Shown piece by piece: positions 31,668-40,659 of a stretch of 64,000 nt of DNA; positions within the stretch are counted from its first letter, which is position 1; each line of letters opens with the position of its first letter. Source of the stretch: Nocardioides sp. WS12. Lineage in GTDB: Bacteria > Actinomycetota > Actinomycetes > Propionibacteriales > Nocardioidaceae. The position numbers were made by a program, and so were the translations under genes. Where the stretch lies: NCBI RefSeq assembly GCF_014108865.1, contig NZ_CP053928.1, forward strand, positions 310,001-374,000. The letters run 5' to 3'. Under the pieces are notes generated by a model that did not search any database, was not told where the DNA came from, and saw only the letters and a list, made by a program, of their open reading frames with translations.

Positions 31668-31913
31668 ATGAGCAACTACGACAACTACCCCGCCCCGTCC
31701 CCGGCCCCGTCCTACCCGCAGGCCACCGCCGGTCGGCGGCTGACCCGCCGCTCGCACAACCGGATGGTGGCCGGTGTCTGCGGCGGCATCGCCGACCACT
31801 TCGGTGTCGACGCCACCATCGTGCGCCTCGTCCTGGTCGCCGCGATCGTGTTCGGGTCCGGCCTCGGCATCGTGCTGTACGCCGTCGCGTGGTGGCTGAT
31901 GCCGGAGGCGTGA
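31668..31913 (+). CDS. PspC-domain membrane protein
   Basis: The 81-residue protein has a Pro/Tyr/Ala-rich head and a PspC domain (RMVAGVCGGIADHFGVD...LVLVAAIVFGSGLGIVLYAVAWWLMPE). One long hydrophobic segment anchors it in the membrane. PspC domains act in envelope stress. Here it is a lone small version. The stop codon TGA begins a repeat-like sequence (31911-31936). Confidence 0.9.
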   Translation: MSNYDNYPAPSPAPSYPQATAGRRLTRRSHNRMVAGVCGGIADHFGVDATIVRLVLVAAIVFGSGLGIVLYAVAWWLMPEA

Positions 31914-31936
31914 TCTCGACAAGCTCGATCAACGGC
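31911..31936. repeat. Family B-like palindromic sequence
   Basis: TGATCTCGACAAGCTCGATCA is an imperfect palindrome. It resembles the GGTCTCGACAGGCTCGACCACC element at 59467-59490. It supplies the stop codon of the PspC gene. Confidence 0.45.
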
Positions 31937-31950
31937 GACAAGGTGGCCGG

Positions 31951-32715
31951 GTGCCCGACCTCGTGACCCGCCTCCGCACCGCGGGCTGCGTGTTCGCCGA
32001 GGAAGAGGCCGCGTTGCTCGAGGAAGCAGCCGGTACGACGACCGAGCTCGAGGCACTGGTCGCGCGCCGCGTCGCAGGCGAACCCCTCGAGTACGTCGTC
32101 GGCTGGGTCGCGTTCGACGGGCTCCGGGTCGCGGTGGAACCGGGCGTCTTCGTGCCGCGGCAGCGGACGTCGTACCTCGTGGGACTGGCGGCGGACGCGC
32201 TGGCCACCGGTCCGGCAACGGTGCTGGACCTGTGTTGCGGCAGTGGCGCCCTGGCGCTGGCCCTGGCCCGTCGCCACCCTGCGACGGCGCTGCACGCGAC
32301 CGACAACGACCCAATCGCCGTTGCCTGCGCGGCCCACAACCTCGAACCTGTCGGCGGGGTCGCCCATCTCGGCGACCTGGCCGAGCCGCTGCCCGCCGCG
32401 TTGCGTGGGCACGTCGACGTCATCCTCGCCAACGTCCCCTACGTCCCGACCGCCGCGATCGCGCTGATGCCGCCCGAGTCCCGCGACCACGAACCGCTCG
32501 GCACCGTCGACGGCGGGCTCGACGGGCTCGACGTGCTGCGCCGAGTCGCGGCCCTCGCCCCCACCTGGCTCAAGCCGGGTGGCAGCGTCTTCTCCGAGGT
32601 GTCCGACGAGCAGTCCGACGAGGCCGCGGCGGCGTTCACTGCAGCAGGCCTCGACGCGCAGATCCACCACGACCCCGAGCGGTACGCCACCGTCCTCAGC
32701 GGGACGCTTCGCTGA
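31951..32715 (+). CDS. PrmC/HemK-like protein-glutamine methyltransferase homologue
   Basis: The 254-residue protein has the SAM-binding motif VLDLCCGSGALALALA (about 90-105), preceded by the PrmC-like RVAVEPGVFVPRQRT region. The catalytic motif is NVPY (in ANVPYVP) in place of PrmC's NPPY. The family is annotated as a PrmC-related methyltransferase. Its substrate is not established. GTG start at 31951. The adjacent kinase gene is convergent. Confidence 0.82.
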   Translation: MPDLVTRLRTAGCVFAEEEAALLEEAAGTTTELEALVARRVAGEPLEYVVGWVAFDGLRVAVEPGVFVPRQRTSYLVGLAADALATGPATVLDLCCGSGALALALARRHPATALHATDNDPIAVACAAHNLEPVGGVAHLGDLAEPLPAALRGHVDVILANVPYVPTAAIALMPPESRDHEPLGTVDGGLDGLDVLRRVAALAPTWLKPGGSVFSEVSDEQSDEAAAAFTAAGLDAQIHHDPERYATVLSGTLR

Positions 32716-32718
32716 CTC

Positions 32719-34320
32719 CTAGGACGGGTTCGCGCTCCCGGACACGCTGTCGAGCAGGTCGGACAACGCCGACTCGTCGGCCTTGCGACCGGTCACCGAG
32801 ATCTCCAGGCCGGCCAGGCCCTCGGCGTCAGCAACCCAGCGGAAGAAGTTGTAGCGGAGCCGGTTGGCTCCGTCCCGGAAGGTGAAGTAGACGGTGTCGT
32901 TGGTCCGGTTGAGGAGTTCGACACCGACGAGGTCGGGCGAGTTCACGAACGCGTCGACCTTGGCCGCAACCATCTCCGCGACGGACTCGGTCGACGTGAT
33001 CGCCTCGACACGCAGGCTGTAGCCGCCGACCGCGGGCTCGCCCTCCGGCCGCCAGCGCACCTGTCGCTGCTCGTCGATCTGCGCCACGTCGAGCACACCG
33101 GCATCGCTGCCGTTGTCCTTGACCTTGAACGCCACCCAGCCCGTCGGCGCGAGGTAGTTCCATCCGCCCTCCTTGGTCCGCACCACGTGGACCTCGTAGT
33201 CGGCCGGCGCCGCGAGGGCAGGGAAATCGATGTCCGCGGCGGGTTCGCTCGTCGGCGACTCGCCTTCGCCCGACGGCGATTCCCCTTGTCCCTTGGGGTC
33301 TTCGGCGGTCGGGTTGCGGTCGAGGACCCGCGTGACGCCGTACGCAGCACCGAAGGCAACGAGGAGCACGAGCAGGGCGAGACCGGCCAGGCGGAGCGCG
33401 CTGCCCTTCTGCTCGTCCTCGAGCGTCTCGATACGCGCCTCGCTGGCGCTCGGCGCTACTCGACGAACTTGCGGCGGAGCCACCTGCACGGTGACCGGCG
33501 AGGGCTGACCGGCGGATCGTTCGGCCTCGCGGAGTGCCGCGACGAACGACGGCACGTCGGGCCACCGGTCGTCGGGATTGGTCGCGAGCGCACGCATCAC
33601 CACCCCGTCGTACGACGACGGCACCGCCGCGATCGCGGAGGGAGGAGGCGGCAGGGTCGGTGCCAACAGGGCACCGAAGCCGCCGTCGCGGACCAGGCGG
33701 CCGGTGAGCAGGTGGTAGCCGACGGCGCCGAGGGCGTGCACGTCGGCGCGGAAGTCGAGGCCGATGCCGATCGCCTGTTCGGGCGCCATGTAGGCGGGCG
33801 TGCCGACGACCTGGGTCAGCCCGCTCGCGTGCAGCATCGCCTTCGCGACACCCAGGTCGGCGACCAGTACCTTCTCTCCGCCCTCGGGCGTGGAGCGCAG
33901 CAGGAGGTTCTGCGGCTTGATGTCGCGGTGGATGACGCCGTGGCGGTGCAACACCGCGATGCCGTCGCCCGCTTGCGCCAGCAGGTCGACCACCCGGGCG
34001 GGCGGCAACGATTCGCCGGGCTGGACGAGATCCGCCACCGAACCGCGATCGGCGTAGGACATGACGAAGTACGGCGTGCCGTCGACCTCGCCGATGTCAT
34101 AGACGCGGACGACGTGGTCGGAGTCCGCGCGGCGCAGGATCCGCGCCTCTTCGAGGAACCGGTCACAGACGTCCTCACGGATCGCCCAGTTGTCGGCGAG
34201 CGCCTTGACGGCGACCAGCGAGTCCAGTTCATCGTCCTGGTAGAGCCAGACGGTCGCGAAACCACCAGCTCCGATCCGGTCGATCCGGCGGAGTCTCCCG
34301 AGACGCTCCGGCAAGGACAC
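32719..34320 (-). CDS. Receptor-type serine/threonine protein kinase
   Basis: The 533-residue Hanks-type kinase has the Gly-loop RIGAGGFATVW (about 16-25), the Lys in VAVKAL, the catalytic HRDIKPQNLL (131-140), DLG in place of DFG (155-157) and the activation segment through GTPAYMAPEQ. A membrane helix lies at about 309-330 (RLAGLALLVLLVAFGAAYGVT). A Pro/Ser/Glu-rich spacer leads to an extracellular domain (about 365-533; SGWNYLAPTGWVAFKV..., YFTFRDGANRLRYNFF) without PASTA repeats. It is divergent from an ECF sigma factor gene (10 bp by the annotated starts), so the pair may be linked functionally. GTG start at 34320. Confidence 0.93.
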   Translation of the reverse strand: MSLPERLGRLRRIDRIGAGGFATVWLYQDDELDSLVAVKALADNWAIREDVCDRFLEEARILRRADSDHVVRVYDIGEVDGTPYFVMSYADRGSVADLVQPGESLPPARVVDLLAQAGDGIAVLHRHGVIHRDIKPQNLLLRSTPEGGEKVLVADLGVAKAMLHASGLTQVVGTPAYMAPEQAIGIGLDFRADVHALGAVGYHLLTGRLVRDGGFGALLAPTLPPPPSAIAAVPSSYDGVVMRALATNPDDRWPDVPSFVAALREAERSAGQPSPVTVQVAPPQVRRVAPSASEARIETLEDEQKGSALRLAGLALLVLLVAFGAAYGVTRVLDRNPTAEDPKGQGESPSGEGESPTSEPAADIDFPALAAPADYEVHVVRTKEGGWNYLAPTGWVAFKVKDNGSDAGVLDVAQIDEQRQVRWRPEGEPAVGGYSLRVEAITSTESVAEMVAAKVDAFVNSPDLVGVELLNRTNDTVYFTFRDGANRLRYNFFRWVADAEGLAGLEISVTGRKADESALSDLLDSVSGSANPS

Positions 34321-34330
34321 GCTGCGTATT

Positions 34331-34936
34331 GTGCCTCACAGGAATGCAGGGAAACGCGACGACTCGGAGGCGTGGGTGGTGGAGGACCAGACCGGTCAGG
34401 TCGACCTGGACGAGTTGGCGCTGCGCGCCGCCGCCGGTGACAGCGCCGCGATCGAGGACCTGCTCGCCGCCATCCAGCCGCGGGTACGCCGTATCTGCGG
34501 CCGGATGCTGCTGCATCCCCAGGACGCCGAGGAGGCGACCCAGGACGCGCTGCTCCTCGTCGCGACGAAGATCCACACGTTCGGCGGGCGCAGCAGGTTC
34601 ACCACGTGGCTGCATGCCGTGGCGTCCAACAGCGCCCGGTCGACGTACCGCTCACTGAAGCGGCGGGCCTCCGAACACGCCGTCGACGAGCTCCCCGTGT
34701 ACGCCGACCCGCGCACCACGAGCGTGATCGCGGGCAGTCGCCTGGACCTGCTGGACGCGCTCGAGGTCCTGGCCGCGAGTTCGCCGGACCAGGCGGAAGC
34801 GCTGGTGCTGCGCGACGTGCAGGAGCTCGACTACAACGAGATCGCGCGGCTGCTGGACACCCCGCTCGGCACCATCAAGGCCCGGATTCACCACGCCCGG
34901 CAGGCGATTCGCCCGCTGCTGCGCGTGCAGGACTAG
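34331..34936 (+). CDS. ECF-type RNA polymerase sigma factor
   Basis: The 201-residue factor has sigma region 2 (about 27-92; LALRAAAGDSAAIEDLLAAI, AEEATQDALLLVATKIHTFGG, FTTWLHAVASN) and region 4 (about 140-195; SPDQAEALVLRDVQELDYNEIARLLDTPLGTIKARIHHAR). GTG 34331 leaves only 10 bp to the divergent kinase start, so a start at GTG 34376 is quite possible. The flanking kinase and the HTH protein after it suggest a signalling cluster controlling the surface proteins nearby. No anti-sigma factor gene is adjacent. Confidence 0.9.
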   Translation: MPHRNAGKRDDSEAWVVEDQTGQVDLDELALRAAAGDSAAIEDLLAAIQPRVRRICGRMLLHPQDAEEATQDALLLVATKIHTFGGRSRFTTWLHAVASNSARSTYRSLKRRASEHAVDELPVYADPRTTSVIAGSRLDLLDALEVLAASSPDQAEALVLRDVQELDYNEIARLLDTPLGTIKARIHHARQAIRPLLRVQD

Positions 34937-35040
34937 CGCAGAACGAGCTCGGCCCGCAGGCAACGGCCCCCTGAAGATTACGTCGAATCACTACCATCCA
35001 TCCGGGATTGTCAAGACTCCTGACGCGTCATGCTGGTGTC

Positions 35041-35547
35041 ATGACCTCTGCTCCAGCCGACGAAGCCGACGCACCTGTCGGGCTCGCACTGGACGGGACG
35101 CTTCATTCCGAGGTCCACGCACGCCTGCACGAGATCCTCGGCGACGTCGACCCACGGCGTCTCGAACGGGCGGCCGACGCCCTCGTTGCGCTGTTCGCCG
35201 GCTGGCACGGCGCGGCGTCCCATCTGGCTGGCGAGGAACTCCTCGACGCCGTGCGCCACTACCGCGACGACGAGTGGCTCGCGGCCTGCCCGCTCAGCCA
35301 GGTCGGCGACGGCGACCTGGCCACCCGGCTCCGGGTGGTACGCCGGTTGATCCGCGACCAGGTCGATGCCTGCTTCGGTACGTCGTCGTCCGAGCGGTTG
35401 CTGCACGCGACCTTCGTGCGGGGCTACTTCGACGCGGCGGGCCACCAGTCCGCTCACCGCGACCTGCACATGAGCCGGTCGACGTACTACCGCACCCTGC
35501 GCCGGGGCCGGGTGCGTCTGCTGACCCTCACTGGTCAGGCGCTCTGA
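35041..35547 (+). CDS. Helical regulator-like protein with C-terminal HTH
   Basis: The 168-residue protein starts at ATG 35041. Helical segments (about 30-130) precede a C-terminal HTH-like end (HMSRSTYYRTLRRGRVRLL, about 145-165) resembling the region 4-like ends of small regulators. No family is recognised. It follows the ECF sigma gene by 104 bp and may act with it. It is convergent with, and overlaps by 20 nt, the large exported protein. Confidence 0.55.
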   Translation: MTSAPADEADAPVGLALDGTLHSEVHARLHEILGDVDPRRLERAADALVALFAGWHGAASHLAGEELLDAVRHYRDDEWLAACPLSQVGDGDLATRLRVVRRLIRDQVDACFGTSSSERLLHATFVRGYFDAAGHQSAHRDLHMSRSTYYRTLRRGRVRLLTLTGQAL

Positions 35548-38449
35548 CCGTCCCGGTCTCGACGGTGGTGGCGAACCGGCAGCCGGTCGGCTGGTTCGGG
35601 CTCACGGTGACCGGGAACTGCGCACCTTCGGCCACGACCCCACCGTCGATCGGATAGCGCACCCCCGTGCCCTTGAACGTGCGCCCCGTGGCGTTGGTGG
35701 GAGACAGCGTGAACCGGAAGAACCCGTAAGGACCGATCGACTGCAGCCCGTACCCGGGGCCCCCGGCCGTGGCCGGGCGGTAGGCCACCGCAGAGCAGTC
35801 GAGCCCCGTCGTGTCCGCGTCGACGTCGCGGACCGTGATCGAAACCTCGACCTTCATCGGGTCGGACAACCCGCGCTGGTCGGCCTTCATCGTCAACCCC
35901 TCGATGTCCGGGAAGTCCGGCATGCCACTGCTGGCGGCCAGCCCCTGCTGGGCGCTCGCGACCGCGGTCTTGCGCACGTTCGCGATCAACAGGTGCGCGA
36001 CGGCCAGGCACGGGTCGGCTGCCGCGGACAGCACCGGCGCGTTGAGCTTCTCACCGGCCACGGCGAGGGCGTCGTCGAATCCGTCAGGCGGAGTCACCGC
36101 GTCACACGGAACGCCCAGGCCCTTCATCAGCTCGACCGCCAGCGCGTCCAGCTCGCCGCTGGCGATCGCTTCGAGTTCCTCGATCGACGGCAGCGACGGC
36201 GGCAGACCCACGGTGGTCAGCACCGCCGAGATCGCGGCCTTGGTGGCGAACCCGGTGACCGTCTTGCACGACTTCGCTGCCTTGCCCGCGCCCCCGGCAC
36301 CCAGCGCGGCACAGATCGGGTTGAGCTCGGTCAGCACGTTGACCACGCCGTCGATCAGGCCGTTGTAGACGTGCGAGACGATCGAATAGACCTCGACGAC
36401 GAAGCCGATCAGCACCCCGGCGGCGTCGTAGAGGAACTCGCCAACCTCGCAGTACCACTCATCGCATTCCTCGGGCGGTGGCCAGTCGCCCGGGCAGTAG
36501 AGGCCCGACTGTGGGTAGTGGTAGCCGGCGTAGTACCGGTCGAACTCCTCCGCAGTCCCCACCCCGTCGCCACTGGTGAACGGGTCCGGCGGCAGGAACT
36601 TCCCCCACGGCACCTCGACCTGGGCACAGCCCGCGAACTTCGGGTTGGCGGCCCGGCCGGCGTCGACCTTGACCGTGTTGACATTGAAGTCGACGCCCTT
36701 CTTGACGGACTGGTGCGCCGGCAGCGACACGAACACGCTGGGCGAGGCCGCCGCAGGCCCGGTCTCGGGGACCACCCGCACGAAGACGGTGCTGCCCTCA
36801 ACCGGCAGGTCCACCGGCGCTGCCGCCTCGGTCAGGTCCGACACCGGGACGATCGACGCGTACGCGGGCTCGGTGTTCAGCACGCCACCGATCGCGGGCG
36901 GCCTGAGCGCGACGGCAGTGCCCGAACCCTTGATCCCGGGCGCTTCCCGATCGGCGCGAGGAATGCTGGCGGTGTCGATCGAGAACGTGCCGGAGCGCTC
37001 GCCGAGGTTGCTCGTGTCCGACGCCTCGGACACGCCGGACGCCAGCAGGCCCGGCGGGTTCAGGCTCAGGTCCGAGGCGGTGGTGCGCGTCGTCAGCACC
37101 TGCCACCGGACCCGGGTGGTGGCCTTCGACGCTCCGTTCCAGGTGAAATCGAGCTTCTTGTCCGTGGACTCCAGGGTGATCCCGCTCGCGGGTCCGGACG
37201 TGGTGTCGACCGTCAGGGAAACGGCCGACGGTTCGCCGATGTAGGACGCGATGGTGCGGTCGGTCGGCACCCGGAGCTCGCCCGAGGCCACCTGCATCGG
37301 TCCGATGTCGTTGGTCACCGAGAACACCTGCAGTTGGAGCCTGTTGCCGGCCAAGGAGGGCAACAGGTGCGCCAACGAGGTGCGCTGATGGGCGTAGAAG
37401 AACTCGTCCTGGGACGCGGGAACCCGGTGCCAGGTCGTGCCGTTCACCGACAGCAACACGAACGCTCCGGGAGCATCCTTCGGGATGATCAGGTCGCCGT
37501 CCTCGATGGAGGCAGTGCCCGTCCAGCCGTCATCGTCGCCACAGTTGTCGGGGAAGATGACCGACACCTGCCCCGAGGTGACGTAGCCCGCGCCCTGATC
37601 TGCCCGGGCGAAGAACACGTGCTGGCCCGGAGTGAGCCCGTCGATCGTGGTCTTGCCGTCCCCCTGGGGGCGGCCGATCTGGACCCAGCCCCCGGTGCCG
37701 CCGCTCCCCCGGAAGAAGGTCACCTTGCCGTCGACACCCTTGGCCGTCAGTTCCACGCCGCACGGGTGCTCCTGGGCGGTGAGGGTCAGCGGGCCGGGGT
37801 CGTGGCCCGCGGTGACGACGGGGGAATCGCCACGCAGCACGTCGATCCCGGCGTCCGGCGGTACGACGGCGACCACCCGCACCCCTGCCGGCAGCGCTGC
37901 CTTCGGGTCGATCTTCCGTGCACCGGTCAGCAGGTTCTCGACGGGGACCCCGAGCCGTTCGGACACGTCGGTCGGCGTCTCGCCAGGGAGCACGGGCACC
38001 TCGACCGGCACGTCCTCCTTGCCGGGCGCGACCCCGACGAGCACCTGCACCGGAGCGGTGTCGGAGACCTTTCCGTCCTTGTCGGTCACGGCTGCATGCA
38101 CCGTGTGGCGGCCCACGCTCAGCGCTGGCAGCACCAGCGGGATCTGGCCCGTGCCGTCAGGTGCGACGGTGTCCACGGCCCGCGCGCCGTCGTACAACGT
38201 CACGGAGGCGACGCCGACGGCGCTGAATCCTTCGGCTGCGAACTGGAAGGCGGACCCGACCCGCCCCCGGTCGGCACCCTGGAGCGAGAGGGTGCTCGGG
38301 AACGGCATCGTCGCGTACGTCGAGGTGGTCGCCTTCGCAGGCTCCGCGTCCTCGCGGTCCTGGTGGCGCAGGTAGAGCACCGCCATGCCGGTCACCAGAA
38401 GGGACCAGGCGAGCACATGGGCAAGCCAGCCCGAGACCCGTCGCGTCAT
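35528..38449 (-). CDS. Large exported protein with Ig-like and LysM-like regions
   Basis: From ATG 38449 the product is 973 residues. A signal anchor (about 10-28; WLAHVLAWSLLVTGMAVLYL) precedes an Ig-like region (about 45-145; FQFAAEGFSAVGVASVTLYDG). A LysM-like stretch follows (about 150-195; PGETPTDVSERLGVPVENLL). The middle is beta-rich, and a helical, Cys-containing segment with a hydrophobic patch lies at about 640-800 (GEFLYDAAGVLIGFVVEVYSI...). The C-terminal beta domain is at about 860-960. The protein is probably at the cell surface; LysM would bind peptidoglycan. No enzymatic motif is visible. Confidence 0.7.
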   Translation of the reverse strand: MTRRVSGWLAHVLAWSLLVTGMAVLYLRHQDREDAEPAKATTSTYATMPFPSTLSLQGADRGRVGSAFQFAAEGFSAVGVASVTLYDGARAVDTVAPDGTGQIPLVLPALSVGRHTVHAAVTDKDGKVSDTAPVQVLVGVAPGKEDVPVEVPVLPGETPTDVSERLGVPVENLLTGARKIDPKAALPAGVRVVAVVPPDAGIDVLRGDSPVVTAGHDPGPLTLTAQEHPCGVELTAKGVDGKVTFFRGSGGTGGWVQIGRPQGDGKTTIDGLTPGQHVFFARADQGAGYVTSGQVSVIFPDNCGDDDGWTGTASIEDGDLIIPKDAPGAFVLLSVNGTTWHRVPASQDEFFYAHQRTSLAHLLPSLAGNRLQLQVFSVTNDIGPMQVASGELRVPTDRTIASYIGEPSAVSLTVDTTSGPASGITLESTDKKLDFTWNGASKATTRVRWQVLTTRTTASDLSLNPPGLLASGVSEASDTSNLGERSGTFSIDTASIPRADREAPGIKGSGTAVALRPPAIGGVLNTEPAYASIVPVSDLTEAAAPVDLPVEGSTVFVRVVPETGPAAASPSVFVSLPAHQSVKKGVDFNVNTVKVDAGRAANPKFAGCAQVEVPWGKFLPPDPFTSGDGVGTAEEFDRYYAGYHYPQSGLYCPGDWPPPEECDEWYCEVGEFLYDAAGVLIGFVVEVYSIVSHVYNGLIDGVVNVLTELNPICAALGAGGAGKAAKSCKTVTGFATKAAISAVLTTVGLPPSLPSIEELEAIASGELDALAVELMKGLGVPCDAVTPPDGFDDALAVAGEKLNAPVLSAAADPCLAVAHLLIANVRKTAVASAQQGLAASSGMPDFPDIEGLTMKADQRGLSDPMKVEVSITVRDVDADTTGLDCSAVAYRPATAGGPGYGLQSIGPYGFFRFTLSPTNATGRTFKGTGVRYPIDGGVVAEGAQFPVTVSPNQPTGCRFATTVETGTVRAPDQ

Positions 38450-38571
38450 GGGCTGAACATAGGGAGTCGGGGACCGGCGCAGAACCGAATCGGCCGGGAT
38501 GACACGAGGATGACACAGGGATGACACCCGATCCGGCTGACCTTCGGCCGACGGGACCCTAGGGTCGGGCC

Positions 38572-39444
38572 ATGGGCTGGATCACTGCTACTGCCTCGGG
38601 CCTGGCAGCCGCCGTCGGTGTCGGCGCCACCGTCGTCGGACTCTCGATGTCCGCATCCGCCGGGGAACCGAACGTCTGGATCGACAGCCCGACGGTCGAC
38701 GCGACGCTGGTGCCCGGCGAGATCCTGGTCAGCGCGCACGCCACCGCGGACGACGAGATCACCAGCCTGGTCCTCACCGTCGACGGCAAGGACGTCGCCA
38801 CGGCCACGGACCTCGATCGCAGCGACAAGCTGGTGTACGGCACGTTCCAGTGGGACGCCCCCGAAGGCGTGCACGTGCTGGTCGTGAGCCAGGAGGGCGG
38901 CGACGGTGCCGACTCGGCCGAACGCCTGGTGTACATCGGCACACCGTCCGACCCCGGTCCGGCCGAAGAGCCCACGCCGACGCCGAGCGAGAAGCCGTCA
39001 GAGAAGCCCAGCCCGTCCGAGACCCCGAGTGAGTCGGAGACGCCGTCGGAGAGCGCGACCCCGACCCCCGAACCGAAGCCCGAACCCAAGCCAACGAAGA
39101 AGCCGACGCCGAAGCCCGAACCGAAGCCGGCGCCGGTGATCGACGCCGCGTCGATTGCAGGGGAGCCTCCGACTGTCTACCAGGGCAACTATTGCCCGAC
39201 ATACACGGTGCAGGTGACAGCTCGGGTCCGGAACGCGACCAGGGTCACCGTGCTCATTGCCGGCGTCCCACGCACCTTCGCCATGACCGCGAGCGGCAGT
39301 TCTTGGACGGCCACCCTTCCCTCGGGCTACGACCCGGGCGCGATCGGAACCCACGGCGTGAGCGTGCAGGCCGTCGGTGCGGGCGGAACGGTCAGCCGCC
39401 CAGTCGGCGACCTGCTCATCAGAGCGGGCTGCCCGAAGGACTGA
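38572..39444 (+). CDS. Exported protein with Pro/Ser/Glu/Lys-rich linker
   Basis: The 290-residue protein has an N-terminal signal segment (WITATASGLAAAVGVGATVVG). An Ig-like domain follows (about 30-125; VWIDSPTVDATLVPGEILVSA, VYGTFQWDAPEGVHVLVV), then an extended low-complexity Pro/Glu/Lys/Ser linker (about 130-185; PTPSEKPSEKPSPSETPSE). A second beta domain has two Cys (about 190-285; YCPTYTVQVTARV, LLIRAGCPKD). It is divergent from the large exported protein, so the two share a promoter region. Function unknown. Confidence 0.7.
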   Translation: MGWITATASGLAAAVGVGATVVGLSMSASAGEPNVWIDSPTVDATLVPGEILVSAHATADDEITSLVLTVDGKDVATATDLDRSDKLVYGTFQWDAPEGVHVLVVSQEGGDGADSAERLVYIGTPSDPGPAEEPTPTPSEKPSEKPSPSETPSESETPSESATPTPEPKPEPKPTKKPTPKPEPKPAPVIDAASIAGEPPTVYQGNYCPTYTVQVTARVRNATRVTVLIAGVPRTFAMTASGSSWTATLPSGYDPGAIGTHGVSVQAVGAGGTVSRPVGDLLIRAGCPKD

Positions 39445-39448
39445 GCGC

Positions 39449-40567
39449 TCAGGTCGACGAGCCGAGCACCACGGTGCCCTCGACCTTCAGCACGCTCGTG
39501 CACTTCGCCGTCGTGATGACGCAGCGCTGGATCGACAGTGCGGACGTGTTGTCCTGCCCGGTGAGGGTGACGACGGTGTTCTCCTCACCGGCCCACTCGG
39601 CACCGATCAGGTAGCCGCCCGGATCGAACTCGTGCAGCAGGTTGCCGGTCGTGGAGTCGACGACCTCCAGGTTCGACGGGGACGGGCCGTCGCCGGTGGC
39701 GATGCCGACGAGCAGCTGTTCGCCGTCGCTGGAGTACGGCGACGCGGAGGCCGCGCGGCGCTCGCACTGCTCCCACCACTGCTCGACCGCGTCGAGCCGG
39801 CCGCCGGTCAGGCAGGAGCCGACCGGGTTGTCGGGGGCGGTCTCGGGGTTGGGGGTGCTGCCGGCGGCGTACTTCCCGTTGCCGGACGTCTGCGGGACGT
39901 CGATGTCGCGCGGCAGGACGAGGAGTTCGTGCGACCAGTGCTCGGAGTTGGTCTCGACGATCAGGTTCTCGTCGCGGACCTTCCACCCGGTCAACACGCC
40001 CTTCGCGGTGATCGCGATTCCGGGGAGCGTGTCGGCGCCGACCATGTACTCGTGCTCCTCGCCGGGACCGTCGATGATGTCGAGCGGCGTCGCCTTGCGG
40101 GTCGCGAACTCTGCAGACTTCCAGCTCACACCGTTGCCGTAGACCACCCGGTCCCTCGCGGCCGAGACGTCCCACTGCCCGCGCCATTCGCCGATCCGCC
40201 AGCTCCTGCCGTCGGTGGCGATGAAGGTTCCGACGCGCAACGGGTCGCCACTGCCGTCCTCGGCTGCCTCGATGAAGAGCCATCCACCCTTGACTCGCTG
40301 GAGCGCGACGACCTCGCCGGTCCCGACGCCGGTGGGGACGGCGACGTTCTGGTCGCCGTCATGGATCGCGCCGTCGGCGTAGTAGAAGAGGCCAGCATCC
40401 GCCGGTCCGTCCGTGGGCTTGCTGGAGCCATCTCCCGCCGTCGACTGCGACGAGCCGTCACGTCCGGTGCTGTCGTCGTCGCCCCCACTGGCAACGGCGA
40501 GGGTGACCCCACCCGCCGACCCGAGGACGGCGGCGGCAGTGAGGGAGACGATGGTCAGACGGTTCAT
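39449..40567 (-). CDS. Exported beta-rich (propeller-like) protein
   Basis: The 372-residue protein has a signal peptide (LTIVSLTAAAVLGSAGGVTLAV), a Gly/Ser/Asp-rich linker (about 28-55), then beta-strand-rich repeats (ADGAIHDGDQNVAVP, GKYAAGSTPN, YSSDGEQLLVGIATG, EVVDSTTGNLLHEFDPGGYL). The repeats look like blades of a beta-propeller. Cys pairs (SCLTGG...QCERR; RCVITTAKC) suggest disulfides. No family is recognised. It is convergent with the Pro-rich exported protein. Confidence 0.65.
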   Translation of the reverse strand: MNRLTIVSLTAAAVLGSAGGVTLAVASGGDDDSTGRDGSSQSTAGDGSSKPTDGPADAGLFYYADGAIHDGDQNVAVPTGVGTGEVVALQRVKGGWLFIEAAEDGSGDPLRVGTFIATDGRSWRIGEWRGQWDVSAARDRVVYGNGVSWKSAEFATRKATPLDIIDGPGEEHEYMVGADTLPGIAITAKGVLTGWKVRDENLIVETNSEHWSHELLVLPRDIDVPQTSGNGKYAAGSTPNPETAPDNPVGSCLTGGRLDAVEQWWEQCERRAASASPYSSDGEQLLVGIATGDGPSPSNLEVVDSTTGNLLHEFDPGGYLIGAEWAGEENTVVTLTGQDNTSALSIQRCVITTAKCTSVLKVEGTVVLGSST

Positions 40568-40659
40568 GGCAGGCCCTTTCCGAGCGAAGTTCTGCCTGGT
40601 GTGATGCGCGAGATCGGCTTTTGGTTGCCGCCAGTCTCGCAGCGGCCCTCAGCCCGGGC

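Noticed and set aside
36409..36801. Short minus-strand frame inside the exported protein gene
   Set aside because: Out-of-frame Arg/Ser/Pro-rich shadow.
35993..38524. 843-codon plus-strand frame antisense to the large exported protein
   Set aside because: Translation is compositionally a shadow (Arg/His/Gly-rich), and the minus-strand gene has a signal segment and domains.
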